Positions 1 to 8,925 of a stretch of 64,000 nucleotides of DNA are shown here, piece after piece. Where the stretch lies: positions 1 through 64,000 of the forward strand of contig JAFULN010000040.1 in assembly GCA_017473335.1 (NCBI GenBank), written 5' to 3'. Position numbers and translations under genes: made by a program. This DNA is from Erysipelotrichaceae bacterium (GTDB lineage Bacteria; Bacillota_I; Bacilli_A; Erysipelotrichales; Erysipelotrichaceae). The notes below the pieces were generated by a model. The model did not search any database. It was not told where the DNA came from and saw only the letters and a program-made list of their open reading frames with translations. Position 1 is the stretch's first letter. Each line of letters starts with the position of its first letter.

Positions 1-210
1 AGGAAAATAATCATTGGTATGATACAGACGTTTCATTTCTTTCTGAAGAGAATCAAAATCCCATAGTATCACTTGATACTTCAGAGTCAAGTATTTATAC
101 GCTTTATGAAGCATTTGGTTATATAGAAGGATATCATTTTTGATAGCTGATGCATTTTTTTCATTCAATTCACGATAATAGGAACGATTTGACAGAGTGA
201 CAGTTTTCAT
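1..210 (-). CDS. TnpB-like transposase, N-terminal part (runs off the window)
   Basis: About 70 codons are visible before the window ends. The ATG at 210 follows a strong AAGGAGGA ribosome site. The protein begins MKTVTLSNRSYYRELNEKNA and is helical; residues near 60-68 read LYHTNDYF. This spacing of a helical N-terminus followed by a short LN/TN-YF motif resembles the TnpB-related accessory proteins of IS200/IS605-type elements, but the RuvC and zinc-ribbon parts lie outside the window. The 255 bases upstream contain no gene, only the element at 361-455 that recurs near 58.1 kb. Function is inferred from a short N-terminus and could be wrong; the reading frame itself is well supported. Confidence 0.5.
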   Translation of the reverse strand, partial: MKTVTLSNRSYYRELNEKNASAIKNDILLYNQMLHKAYKYLTLKYQVILWDFDSLQKEMKRLYHTNDYFP

Positions 211-360
211 GAAATGATCCTCCTTCTTAGAAACAAAAAGAAGAAGCATTTAGCTGATTGAATTCATTCAATTTTACTACAAACTACTTCAACTGTCTAA
301 TACTTCTTCTTGATACGAACATATTATACACAATAAAATTATTCAAGTTAAGACTTGTCT

Positions 361-455
361 TTCTTTGTGAAATCTGTTTCCGTTATTATGCGAATTAGAT
401 ATTTTTAACTACTATCTACCACAGTTCTGATAGAACATTCCTAGTAAATAAAAAA
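361..455. repeat. Conserved 90-bp element, copy A
   Basis: This stretch upstream of the TnpB-like gene matches 58066-58153 at roughly three quarters of positions by eye. The shared parts include the small hairpin AGTTCTGATAGAAC, the block ATTATGC and the block TGTGAAA. It may be the left end of the insertion element whose gene starts at 210. The rest of 211-465 shows no other structure that I can name. Confidence 0.5.
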
Positions 456-483
456 AAAGACAGAATCAGATTCCTGCCTTTTT
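450..483 (-). terminator. Intrinsic terminator of murI
   Basis: Inverted repeat 454-463 / 474-483 (one mismatch), followed on the minus strand by a run of eight or more T. It overlaps the murI stop codon and closes the cvpA-to-murI gene cluster. Confidence 0.7.
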
Positions 484-1194
484 CGATTGAATTTTAAGAT
501 GAAACAAACGCTCACACTGCAAATCAAAGTATGATGGATCATCGGTTGTATAGAATTCTATCATGCCAGTACCCTGGGAAAAGCATTGTAGCTGGATACC
601 ATTTGAATCAAGAATTCTGCCAGGAAATATCTGTTCAAATAAAGCTCTTGCCAAAGGATAATGAGTACATCCTAATATCATTGCATCATAAGAAGACACT
701 TCCTTCAACGCATGTCTAAGCTTTTCTAAAACAATAGAAGAATCATTCATTTCTTCAATATCTCTGCAAAGAAAAGGAAGCGGCACTTCAACAATCTTCA
801 ATGCAGGACAAATTTTGTTTAAAACTGACTTATAGGCATGAGTTGCACAAGTAAATGGAGTCGCGCAAACAACTACACTTTTAACATCGATTGTTTCAAT
901 CTGTCTGCAAGTTGGTTCAATAATTCTCTGTATAGGAACTGAATCATCAATTTTATCAGGATTTAGACAGCTGATTGTGTTACATGCCATGAAGATAGAA
1001 TCCACCTGCTGCTGCTTAAGCCATGCGATATTACGATTCACAATATCAACCAGTTCTTCGTTTGTGCGTGAACCATAGGGTGAATTTTTCTGATCAGCAA
1101 GAAAGATAAAATCTTGTTCAGGATATCGTTTCCTTAAAGCCTGAAGCATAACCATCCCGCCAAGACCCGAATCAAGAACACCTATTCTTCCCAT
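466..1194 (-). CDS. murI: Glutamate racemase
   Basis: Interconverts L- and D-glutamate in the cytoplasm to supply D-Glu for peptidoglycan. The N-terminal DSGLGG phosphate/substrate loop is present, as are both catalytic cysteines, in ACNTIS (about residue 70) and LGCTHYPL (about residue 175). The loop normally reading DTARxPYG is DQKNSPYG here, so the protein is somewhat divergent from typical MurI. Start chosen at the ATG at 1194, which has AAGGAGA eight bases upstream; a longer frame to 1215 lacks a good site. The start overlaps the 3' end of the upstream VanY-like gene by 13 bases, suggesting translational coupling. In Bacillus the racemase gene racE also lies near gerE. Confidence 0.88.
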   Translation of the reverse strand: MGRIGVLDSGLGGMVMLQALRKRYPEQDFIFLADQKNSPYGSRTNEELVDIVNRNIAWLKQQQVDSIFMACNTISCLNPDKIDDSVPIQRIIEPTCRQIETIDVKSVVVCATPFTCATHAYKSVLNKICPALKIVEVPLPFLCRDIEEMNDSSIVLEKLRHALKEVSSYDAMILGCTHYPLARALFEQIFPGRILDSNGIQLQCFSQGTGMIEFYTTDDPSYFDLQCERLFHLKIQSKKAGI

Positions 1195-2180
1195 GAAATT
1201 GTCTCCTTCAGACAAAGAGAATTAAAATACATTTCAGCTGCCAGTTCGTGTCCTACATAGCGCCAGTGCCAAGGACGCGCAGCTTTTTCAGTAAGATCTT
1301 GCTTGTCAACAGTATAACTTTGTACAAATCCAAAACGATGTGCGTTTTCTTTCAGCCATTTATATTGTGCAGAATCTTCAAAATTCTCCTGTTTAAATCC
1401 ATTGACCGAAAAATCTATTGCCAGTCCAAGCTGATGCTCACTATGTCCAGGATAGTCACCATAAAATGATGCCTGGTCACCATACTGTTCAACCAGATCT
1501 AGATAAAGCATTTTTTGAGTTTCATAATCAATATATCCTGCATCTGCTACTAGTCCTCCACAGGTTTTCTTGTTACCAAGCTCTGTTTCAATTGCAGTAC
1601 ACATTGCTTTTAAAGGTTCCACAGCAGTTTTTGCCATCACTACATTTTCACTGCTTGAAGAAATCATAGTTAATGGTTCGTTTTCAAATAAAATACGTGT
1701 AGACACAGTATGTGTATTATCAACATATGCAATGATTTCATCCGGATTATCAATCAGAATTGAGTCTTTTGCATATTCATCACGATGCTTTAAATAGTGA
1801 AAAACAGTAATAGAATCATATTTAAGTAGCATGTTTGCAAGCTGATCCATACTCATTACATCACGTCCAAGTTCAACAATATTAACAACTTCTTCATCTG
1901 TTAAATACCAGATTTTATCACGAATAAAGTTGTAATCATCTGCATGATAAATACTGAATCCTTCATAAGTGACATATTTAATAAATGTACTAGGGGCAAT
2001 AGAATATTCAATCAAATATTCAATATCCTTATTTGAGAAATGCTTCTCAATAATAGCACGTGCTTCTGCATCCTGATAGGGATATCTAGACAAACGGTCA
2101 TAACGAATATTCATAATGCCAATACAAATCAGTGCAACTGCTGCAATGACACTGACAAACAACAATCTTTTGGATTTCAA
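1182..2180 (-). CDS. VanY-like (M15B) D,D-carboxypeptidase family protein with altered catalytic residues
   Basis: An N-terminal membrane anchor (about residues 3-22) precedes a long extracytoplasmic region and a C-terminal VanY domain. The zinc ligands are recognisable: SEHQLGLAID (His, Asp) and PWHW (His). Two residues that are otherwise nearly invariant in the family are replaced. The Arg of the GYRSYxxQ motif is Ile (GYIDYETQ), and the catalytic-base Glu of EPWHxRY is Arg (ARPWHWRY). These correspond to Arg71 and Glu181 of VanX. Start set at the TTG at 2180 because GAGGTGA lies six bases upstream and a -10 box lies just before it; the longer ATG frame to 2237 would run through that promoter. 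The enzyme may be inactive on D-Ala-D-Ala, or have a changed activity. Confidence 0.75.
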   Translation of the reverse strand: MKSKRLLFVSVIAAVALICIGIMNIRYDRLSRYPYQDAEARAIIEKHFSNKDIEYLIEYSIAPSTFIKYVTYEGFSIYHADDYNFIRDKIWYLTDEEVVNIVELGRDVMSMDQLANMLLKYDSITVFHYLKHRDEYAKDSILIDNPDEIIAYVDNTHTVSTRILFENEPLTMISSSSENVVMAKTAVEPLKAMCTAIETELGNKKTCGGLVADAGYIDYETQKMLYLDLVEQYGDQASFYGDYPGHSEHQLGLAIDFSVNGFKQENFEDSAQYKWLKENAHRFGFVQSYTVDKQDLTEKAARPWHWRYVGHELAAEMYFNSLCLKETISWEE

Positions 2181-2197
2181 AGGAATCACCTCATTTT

Positions 2198-2210
2198 GTA
2201 TTATAGCACA
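2198..2210 (-). promoter_or_regulatory. Extended -10 promoter of the vanY-like gene and murI
   Basis: TGCTATAAT on the minus strand (TATAAT at 2200-2205) lies about 20 bases upstream of the TTG start. No clear -35 hexamer is present, which is usual for extended -10 promoters. It sits just after the gerE terminator, so this pair of genes has its own promoter. Confidence 0.6.
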
Positions 2211-2236
2211 CTTCAATTGGATTGAATACCAAGGCA

Positions 2237-2265
2237 AAAAAGAAAAGAAGTCCTATGAAGGACTT
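2237..2265 (-). terminator. Terminator of the cvpA-mutS2-uvrC-gerE unit
   Basis: Perfect 6-bp stem AAGTCC/GGACTT (2248-2253, 2260-2265) followed on the minus strand by CTTTTCTTTTTT. It overlaps the gerE stop codon. Confidence 0.75.
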
Positions 2266-2467
2266 ACAATTCAATTTCTTTACATCTTAAAAGCTCTAGA
2301 ATAGCTTGAGAACGGCATTTAACATCCAGTTTTAAAATCACATTAGAGATATGATTTCGAACTGTCTTATCACTAATACCGAGCTCTTTAGCAATTTCCT
2401 GAGTTGTTTTGTTGGCTACCAGACCACGAAAAATCTGTGTTTCTCTTTTTGTCAGAATTTTCTTCAT
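2264..2467 (-). CDS. gerE: GerE-like LuxR-type DNA-binding protein
   Basis: A 67-residue protein consisting only of a LuxR-type helix-turn-helix. LTKRETQIF opens the domain, ISDKTVRNHISN is the recognition helix, and KCRSQAILELLRCKEIEL closes it. Both the length and the closing motif closely match Bacillus GerE (74 residues), the late mother-cell regulator of coat genes, and there is no receiver domain. Start at the second ATG (2467) because GAAAGG is correctly spaced for it and abuts the first ATG. It follows uvrC by 25 bases and precedes murI two genes on, mirroring the uvrC-gerE-racE neighbourhood in Bacillus. An alternative is a generic orphan LuxR-type regulator. Confidence 0.72.
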   Translation of the reverse strand: MKKILTKRETQIFRGLVANKTTQEIAKELGISDKTVRNHISNVILKLDVKCRSQAILELLRCKEIEL

Positions 2468-2492
2468 TTCCCGCATCCTTTCACAAGCTACT

Positions 2493-4274
2493 TTATTCTA
2501 TGAAAGAATTGTCTTCTTGTGACTGATGCAGTGTTTTGAATATCTCCTGTGCAACCGTGATGGGAACAATCTCAGATAACTGCTGTATTGTTGCCTCATT
2601 AATACGTTTAAAACTCTTGAAGTGCTTTAATAATGCTTTCTTTCGTTTAGGACCAACACCTTCAATTTCATCAAGTATAGATACAGTCATTGCCTTATCT
2701 CTTAATAATTTATGATAAGTAATCGCATAACGATGCACTTCATCCTGTAACTGCGTTAATAGAAAGAAACAGTCTGAACGACGATTCATTTCAATAATTT
2801 TACCTTGCTGAGACAACAAATTCGCTGTTTGATGTGCATCATCTTTTACAAGCCCTACAACTGGAATATCAAGATGAAGCATTTCTAATATTTCTAAGCA
2901 GGCATTCACCTGAGTTAATCCACCATCCATCACAATTAGATCAGGAGCCCGAAGCTGATCTTTTATCACACGGAAATAACGTCGATAAAGAACTTCTTTC
3001 ATTGAATCAACATCACTGTTTCCTGTAGATAAGCGATAACGTCGATAATCACTCTTTTTAAAGTGAAAATCTTCATAAACAATCATACCCGCAACAGTAT
3101 ATGATCCAGATGTATGTGAAATATCAAAAACTTCAATGCGATCAAGAACCTGCAGATTCAACATATTTTTTAACTGTGCTACAGCATTTTTATGAAATGT
3201 CGATTTCTGTTCAAGAACTTCAAACTGACGCTGCAGATTATTCTCTGCATTGACTTTCGCTAGATCTACCAGCTTTTTCATACGACCTCTTACAGGCTGT
3301 GTAACTGTACAATCTAAAAGCTCACATAATAATTCAATGGAACATTCCTGTGGTAAACAAATCTGCTTAGGTGTTGGATTTTTCATATAGTATTGAAGCA
3401 CAAAAGAAATAAATGTCTCTTCTGCATCATCAACCAGCGTTTCAATGACTAGTTCACGCTCAAGAACTTTCCCGCCTCGTACAAATAAGCCAAAAATTGC
3501 TATATAGCCATTCTGTACTGCAAAGTTGAAGTAATCTCGATCAATTCTTTCATCTTTATCCATGATTTGACTGTCAGCTATATGTTGAATGGATTGAATC
3601 AGTTCATATTTTTCCTGAGCTTTCTCAAATTCAAGATTGTCTGATGCTTCATTCATTTCTTGTTTTAGCTGTTCTAAAAGATCCTTTACATCGCCTTGAA
3701 GAAAACGAATCATTGAATTACGCAATTCTTTGTATGTTTCCTCAGGTATATCAAACTCACAAGGCCCTAGACACTGGCCAATATGATAATACAAACATAC
3801 CTTTTTTGGCATCACTTTACATTTTCTTAAAGGATAAAGTCGATTCAGAAGCTTTTGTGTCTGATAAGCAGCAGTTGCATCTGGATAAGGTCCAAAATAA
3901 CGTGCATTCTTCTGTTTCTTAAATTCACGCACAACCTGACAAGTAGGATACTTCTCAGTAGTAATTTTAATGTATGGATAGGACTTGTCATCCATAAACA
4001 TAATATTAAAACGTGGACGATGCTTCTTTATCAAATTAATTTCCAGAAGCAAAGCTTCTTTCTCACTTGATGTCACAATAATATCAAAATCTACTATCTG
4101 TGAAACCAGTTTAGTCGTCTTAAAGTTATGTGCACCCGTGAAATAACTATTCACTCTATTTTTAAGTTTTTTAGCCTTACCAACATAAATAATCTGACCA
4201 TGCTGATCTTTCATCAAATAACAGCCTGGCTCCATTGGCAAAGTGCTTAATTTTAACTTTAATGTTTCATTCAT
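2493..4274 (-). CDS. uvrC: Excinuclease ABC subunit C
   Basis: The dual-incision endonuclease of nucleotide excision repair, 593 residues, the usual length. Domains in order: the GIY-YIG nuclease (about residues 14-90, with GCYLMKD and IIYVGKAKKLKNRV), a cysteine cluster near 160-172, the UVR motif that contacts UvrB (about 200-235), the RNase H-like second nuclease domain (about 380-530), and C-terminal helix-hairpin-helix motifs (EGVGPKRKKALL). The start codon overlaps the mutS2 stop as ATGA, so the two repair genes are co-translated. Confidence 0.95.
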   Translation of the reverse strand: MNETLKLKLSTLPMEPGCYLMKDQHGQIIYVGKAKKLKNRVNSYFTGAHNFKTTKLVSQIVDFDIIVTSSEKEALLLEINLIKKHRPRFNIMFMDDKSYPYIKITTEKYPTCQVVREFKKQKNARYFGPYPDATAAYQTQKLLNRLYPLRKCKVMPKKVCLYYHIGQCLGPCEFDIPEETYKELRNSMIRFLQGDVKDLLEQLKQEMNEASDNLEFEKAQEKYELIQSIQHIADSQIMDKDERIDRDYFNFAVQNGYIAIFGLFVRGGKVLERELVIETLVDDAEETFISFVLQYYMKNPTPKQICLPQECSIELLCELLDCTVTQPVRGRMKKLVDLAKVNAENNLQRQFEVLEQKSTFHKNAVAQLKNMLNLQVLDRIEVFDISHTSGSYTVAGMIVYEDFHFKKSDYRRYRLSTGNSDVDSMKEVLYRRYFRVIKDQLRAPDLIVMDGGLTQVNACLEILEMLHLDIPVVGLVKDDAHQTANLLSQQGKIIEMNRRSDCFFLLTQLQDEVHRYAITYHKLLRDKAMTVSILDEIEGVGPKRKKALLKHFKSFKRINEATIQQLSEIVPITVAQEIFKTLHQSQEDNSFIE

Positions 4275-6589
4275 GATTTTGATACAAAGGTGACAACCGT
4301 CGCACCAACGCCGCCTTCCCCTTGTCCTCCTAATCGGAACGATACATCTTTTCTACGTCTAAGTTTTTCATGAACTGCATTACGCAATGCACCCGTACCT
4401 GCACCATGAATAATACGAACCGTACTCATATGATGGACAAGGGCATCATCAAGATATTTGTCCATAACTTCCATAGCTTCATACACATGAAGACCTATCA
4501 AATTGCATTCCATAGAGAAAGAAGTTGTCTTTTTTAATGGAATTCGTGCAGAAATAACTGTCTTTTTCTTCTTTTCTGGTGCTTTTGCAACATATCGAAG
4601 CTGATCTAATTTAGAACGAACACGAAGTCCTCCTAAAGAAATAGTGACATTGTTTCCACTGATGGATAAAATTGTCCCTATTTGTGAAGATCCTTTCATC
4701 ATTACAGAATCATTGACCACAAATTCATGATTCTGTTCGATTTCTTCTTCCTGTTCTACAGGATTAAGATCTCTGATTTTTTGATGAAACTGATTAATTT
4801 GATGCTGTTTTACTTCTTCTTTTGATTCTTTAAGTTCTTCCAAGAATATCTCAGCCTGAAGTTCAATTTCCTCCAGCATTTCTTTTGCCTTTGAACGAGC
4901 TTCATCCATAATAGTTTCACGTTTCGCATCAAGAAGACTCATTTCATGAGTTAACTGACGCTGTTTAGCTTCCAGTTCTTCTTTTAACAATGCTAGTTCA
5001 TTCTGTTCTACAGAAACTGCTTGTATTTTCTGATCCAATTTTTCAAGCAGTTCATCTTCCGTAGATTTACTGGAAGATAGAATCTGTTCAGCATGAGTTA
5101 AAATAGAATCTTTTAATCCAAAACGACGCGCAATCGAAAGTGCATTGGATTGACCAGAGATACCTTCAATATATCTAAAAGTTGGAGACATTGTTTTTAA
5201 ATCAAACTGTACAGAAGCTAACAGAACTTCTTCATGATTACGACCATAGACTTTGATACCACCATAATGACTTGTCGCAATCGTCATACAGCCTTTAAAG
5301 CGCAAATCATCAAGAACTGCTATAGCTAAAGCTTCACCTTCCTTAGGATCTGTACCAGAACCTAATTCATCCAAAAGAACCAGTGATTTCTTTGAAGCTT
5401 TTCGTGTAATTTCATTCAGTTTAGACAAATGTGCAGAAAAGGTTGACAAAGATGCTGTAATCGACTGATCATCCCCAATATCCACATATAAATCATCAAT
5501 CAATGGCAGCTCTGCTTCATCTGCAGTTACAGGAATACCGCACACGCTCATCAGTACAAACAAACCAATAATTTTTAATGAAACAGTTTTACCTCCAGTG
5601 TTTGGTCCGGTAATCAAAAGCATTTTCTGATCAGGCCCTAAATGATAGTTATTTGAAACTACCTTTTTAGGATCTATCAAAGGGTGTTTTCCCTGGTGAA
5701 TACGAATGACACGTTGTTCAGTCAATTCAGCAATCACACCATTACGCGCTCTTCCCCACTCTGCTTTTGCAAAACAAGCATCCAAAAGCGCTAGTGTTTC
5801 TAAATTGCTAAGCATTTCATTGGCATGAACTTTTACAACCTGTGAACATTCATAAAGAATACGCTCAATTTCTTCCTGTTCTGCAAATGCTAACGACTGA
5901 CGTCTATTATTCAGTTCAATCAAACAGCCTGGTTCTACATAAGCAGACTGTCCTGAAGAACTTTCTCCATACTGAATGCCTCCAAAACTATTTTTTTCTG
6001 AAATTTTGGCAATTACTACAACTCTGTCATTTCTCATTGTAATGATAGTATCTTGTAGTCTGGCAGAATTTTGAGACACAAAACGCTGTGCTTCTTTGTT
6101 CAATTCTGCTTCAGTCTGAATTCTTTGCTTACGAATAGACTTTAGTTTTGGGCTGGCAGAATCTAAAATATCTCCATATGGTCCAATAGAACTATCTATC
6201 TTATTTTGAACTTCCCCATGATAAACAAGTGATGAAGTCAATTCACGAATCGCTTCAAATCCAGATTCAGCTTTAGACATATAATGAAGTACAGAGGATA
6301 CACCACGATAATGATCAGCGCATGAAATTAATTCCTGAGCCGTTAAAGTACCATCCTTCAATGCAGCAGAACATGCCATACGAATATCTTTTACCCCATA
6401 AAAAGGCATAGGACCATATTTCACACAACATGTCAGTGCATCTTTACTTCTTCTATTTTCAGTCGTTGCATGCAATGTGCCAAACACTGGATGTAATTCT
6501 CTAATCAGTTCTTTCCCAAGAGAAAAAGAACAGTATTCAGCCACCTGATCCTTAATCTGTTTAAATTCCAATGCATTATATTCAATCAT
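4271..6589 (-). CDS. mutS2: MutS2 / RqcU endonuclease
   Basis: A 772-residue MutS-family ATPase without the mismatch-recognition domain. It has Walker A (TGPNTGGKTVSLK, about residue 330), Walker B (LLDELGSGTDPKEGEAL), a long coiled coil (about 515-620), a KOW-like segment, and a C-terminal Smr domain (HGAGTGALR) with endonuclease-like residues. Family members suppress recombination or, in Bacillus, resolve collided ribosomes. It lies three bases downstream of cvpA and overlaps uvrC by four bases. Confidence 0.94.
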   Translation of the reverse strand: MIEYNALEFKQIKDQVAEYCSFSLGKELIRELHPVFGTLHATTENRRSKDALTCCVKYGPMPFYGVKDIRMACSAALKDGTLTAQELISCADHYRGVSSVLHYMSKAESGFEAIRELTSSLVYHGEVQNKIDSSIGPYGDILDSASPKLKSIRKQRIQTEAELNKEAQRFVSQNSARLQDTIITMRNDRVVVIAKISEKNSFGGIQYGESSSGQSAYVEPGCLIELNNRRQSLAFAEQEEIERILYECSQVVKVHANEMLSNLETLALLDACFAKAEWGRARNGVIAELTEQRVIRIHQGKHPLIDPKKVVSNNYHLGPDQKMLLITGPNTGGKTVSLKIIGLFVLMSVCGIPVTADEAELPLIDDLYVDIGDDQSITASLSTFSAHLSKLNEITRKASKKSLVLLDELGSGTDPKEGEALAIAVLDDLRFKGCMTIATSHYGGIKVYGRNHEEVLLASVQFDLKTMSPTFRYIEGISGQSNALSIARRFGLKDSILTHAEQILSSSKSTEDELLEKLDQKIQAVSVEQNELALLKEELEAKQRQLTHEMSLLDAKRETIMDEARSKAKEMLEEIELQAEIFLEELKESKEEVKQHQINQFHQKIRDLNPVEQEEEIEQNHEFVVNDSVMMKGSSQIGTILSISGNNVTISLGGLRVRSKLDQLRYVAKAPEKKKKTVISARIPLKKTTSFSMECNLIGLHVYEAMEVMDKYLDDALVHHMSTVRIIHGAGTGALRNAVHEKLRRRKDVSFRLGGQGEGGVGATVVTFVSKS

Positions 6590-6592
6590 ACT

Positions 6593-7261
6593 TTACTCCA
6601 AATTCTCAAACATTCTATCAATCTGTGCTTGTGTTATTCCAAATTCTTCCAGTTTTTCACGAATTTCATTTACTGTCTCATCATCAAGATTTTTTATATT
6701 TTCAACCATCATCATCAGTTCATTAATATCTTCAGCACTTACATCGATCTGATCAGTAATAATATCTGTAACTAAAGAAGCACTTTTTAACAATGAACCA
6801 TCAATTACATCTTTCCCCCACTCAAATGCAGGAAGCTGTAGAACCATACAGATAATGCTTGTCCAAATCCACATGTTCACTATACCAAAGGCAGCACCAG
6901 CAACTTTATTAAAAAAACCTAGTACTGGAACATTGCAGAAAACTTTTGCAATTGGTTTCAAAAAAAGACATACCAGCTTTACAAATGCTGCAATCAATAC
7001 AAACCAGACCAGCTGGTTGAACATCTGCTGAAATACAGGCCCAAATGCAGTATCATTCATTGGCGTAAGCGCAAGTGGATACAATGTTAAAATACGAGAT
7101 GCAGCAGGTGAAAACATATACGCTGCCAAAAAAGCCGCAATCCACCCTACACAGTTAATCAAAGACAGAATCAAACCATTTTTATATCCAATCATCATCA
7201 AAACAATCATCAGAATTACAAAAGCAGCATTCGCAATTGTAATCATCATTGCTAACTCCAT
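6593..7261 (-). CDS. CvpA family membrane protein
   Basis: A 222-residue protein with four predicted membrane helices (about residues 5-25, 30-50, 75-100 and 115-140) followed by a charged C-terminal tail rich in Asp, Glu and Ile. It matches the CvpA (colicin V production) family; its exact role is not settled. The ATG at 7261 is used because AAAGGAG is nine bases upstream. Gene order cvpA-mutS2, with rnhC divergent, is common in Firmicutes. Confidence 0.82.
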   Translation of the reverse strand: MELAMMITIANAAFVILMIVLMMIGYKNGLILSLINCVGWIAAFLAAYMFSPAASRILTLYPLALTPMNDTAFGPVFQQMFNQLVWFVLIAAFVKLVCLFLKPIAKVFCNVPVLGFFNKVAGAAFGIVNMWIWTSIICMVLQLPAFEWGKDVIDGSLLKSASLVTDIITDQIDVSAEDINELMMMVENIKNLDDETVNEIREKLEEFGITQAQIDRMFENLE

Positions 7262-7286
7262 ATTTTCACTCTCCTTTGATTGTATT

Positions 7287-7315
7287 ATCATACATTTTTT
7301 TTCTCCTCTTTGCAA
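7287..7315 (-). promoter_or_regulatory. Sigma-A promoter of cvpA-mutS2-uvrC-gerE
   Basis: TTGCAA (7310-7315) and TATGAT (7287-7292) are separated by exactly 17 bases on the minus strand, 26 bases before the cvpA start. The 91-base gap shared with rnhC holds no clear plus-strand -35. Confidence 0.75.
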
Positions 7316-7352
7316 TTCTTGTGTTATCATAGCATGTGAAAGGAGAATTCCT

Positions 7353-8195
7353 GTGGCTACAATTACATTAACTCTTACTGATCAGCAAATTGATCAGCTT
7401 AAAAATACATGGAGTGATTCATTAGTGAAAGCACCTGCTTATGCAAGATATCAGCTTCGTGTTGAAAACTGTGTGATTACAGCTTATGAATCAAGAAAAG
7501 TTGTATTTCAGGGCAAAGATGCAGAAATCTATGCGTCCCCATTTCAGAAAGTAACAGACAGTTTCCATCAGGCAGGTTCTGATGAAGTTGGGACAGGAGA
7601 TTATTTTGGTCCTGTATGTGTCTGTGCCTGTGTCATTACTCCTGAAAGCTGGAAAATGATTGAACACTATTCTGTAAATGACTCAAAACAAATTACAGAT
7701 GAACAGATTTTAAAAACAGTTCCTGAACTAATGAAATACTTGGATTATTCACTATTAATACTAGAACCTGAAAAATACAATCAGATTCAACCATACAATA
7801 ATCTGAACCAAATCAAGGCAAAACTCCACAATCAAGCCTACCTGAATTTAATTCGCAAACAAGTTCAACTGCCTGAACTAAAGGTTATTGATCAATTTAC
7901 TCCTCCTCATTTGTATTATCGTTATTTGAGTACAGAACCTCATGTTATTACAGGTTTACATTTTGAAACAAAGGCAGAATCCAAATATCCAGCCGTTGCC
8001 TGTGCCAGCATGATTGCCAGATATGCCTTTTTAAAAACATGGGAAAAAATGGAACAGGATTATCAAATGACATTTCATAAAGGCAGTGGAGCACAAGCTG
8101 ATAAAAGCGCAAAGGAATTTGTAGAGAAATATGGATTTGACGCGCTCAAAAAAACCGCTAAATTACATTTCAAAAACACTGAAAAAATTAAATAG
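7353..8195 (+). CDS. rnhC: Ribonuclease HIII
   Basis: Degrades the RNA strand of RNA-DNA hybrids. 280 residues. An N-terminal TBP-like substrate-binding domain (about 1-80, ITLTLTDQQI) is followed by the catalytic core with GSDEVGTGDYFGP (first acidic residues, about 75-87) and the later conserved acidic and KAESKYPAVACASM motifs. GTG start with AAAGGAG upstream. Divergent from cvpA, followed within nine bases by the amidotransferase-like gene. Confidence 0.93.
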   Translation: MATITLTLTDQQIDQLKNTWSDSLVKAPAYARYQLRVENCVITAYESRKVVFQGKDAEIYASPFQKVTDSFHQAGSDEVGTGDYFGPVCVCACVITPESWKMIEHYSVNDSKQITDEQILKTVPELMKYLDYSLLILEPEKYNQIQPYNNLNQIKAKLHNQAYLNLIRKQVQLPELKVIDQFTPPHLYYRYLSTEPHVITGLHFETKAESKYPAVACASMIARYAFLKTWEKMEQDYQMTFHKGSGAQADKSAKEFVEKYGFDALKKTAKLHFKNTEKIK

Positions 8196-8203
8196 GAGTA
8201 ACT

Positions 8204-8905
8204 ATGAAACCAAAAATTGCATTAACTGCACGAGATACAATCATACGCAATACCCAAGGATACTACTTCCAGCAGTCTTATATGGATGCTGTTATTGCTG
8301 CAGGAGGTACTTATCTTGGTGTACTTCCCCTTCCAGATCACAATTATGATGACATCGCAGATTTATGTGATGGATTAATTGTAACAGGTGGAGGAGATAT
8401 TGATCCAAAGTATTTTAATGAACCATTGCATGAAACTGCAGGTTTAGTTAAGGAAAATATTGATGAAATGGACTTTAAACTTATTAAAGCCTTTCTAGAA
8501 AGAGATAAGCCTGTTTTAGGCATTTGTAGAGGACATCAAGTGTTAAATGTCTACTATGGCGGATCATTGATTCAAGACATTCCTACACAAGTCAAAACAA
8601 ACCTGATTCATTCACAATCTGAACATCGTCATGTAGGCACACATTCAATAACAATCACAAAAGACTGCTTTTTAGGTAAGAAAAATGATACCTATCTATG
8701 TAATTCTTTCCATCATCAGGCAATCAAGCAATTAGGATCTACTCTAGATATTGTTGCCATTTCAGAAGACGGTATCATTGAAGCTATTCAAAACGATAAA
8801 GTTTTAGGCGTACAATGGCATCCTGAATGCATGATTCAAGAGGATTATCATCTAAATGTCATTAAACAATTTATTGAACGCTGCAAGAAAAAGATTCGTG
8901 GTTAA
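8204..8905 (+). CDS. Peptidase C26 family gamma-glutamyl hydrolase (PuuD-like)
   Basis: A 233-residue class-I glutamine-amidotransferase-like hydrolase. The nucleophilic Cys is in GICRGHQVLN (about residue 107), the catalytic His/Glu in QWHPE (about residue 206), and the oxyanion loop GGGDIDP is near 65. Family members hydrolyse gamma-glutamyl bonds, for example gamma-glutamyl-GABA; the true substrate cannot be read from sequence. It follows rnhC closely and ends in a strong terminator. Confidence 0.85.
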   Translation: MKPKIALTARDTIIRNTQGYYFQQSYMDAVIAAGGTYLGVLPLPDHNYDDIADLCDGLIVTGGGDIDPKYFNEPLHETAGLVKENIDEMDFKLIKAFLERDKPVLGICRGHQVLNVYYGGSLIQDIPTQVKTNLIHSQSEHRHVGTHSITITKDCFLGKKNDTYLCNSFHHQAIKQLGSTLDIVAISEDGIIEAIQNDKVLGVQWHPECMIQEDYHLNVIKQFIERCKKKIRG

Positions 8906-8925
8906 TCCACGAATCTTTTTAATTA
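8888..8925. terminator. Bidirectional terminator
   Basis: A 12-bp perfect stem around GATTCGTGG/CCACGAATC flanked by A- and T-runs on both sides. It serves the convergent C26 peptidase gene and the dCMP deaminase gene, and both stop codons lie within it. Confidence 0.9.
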
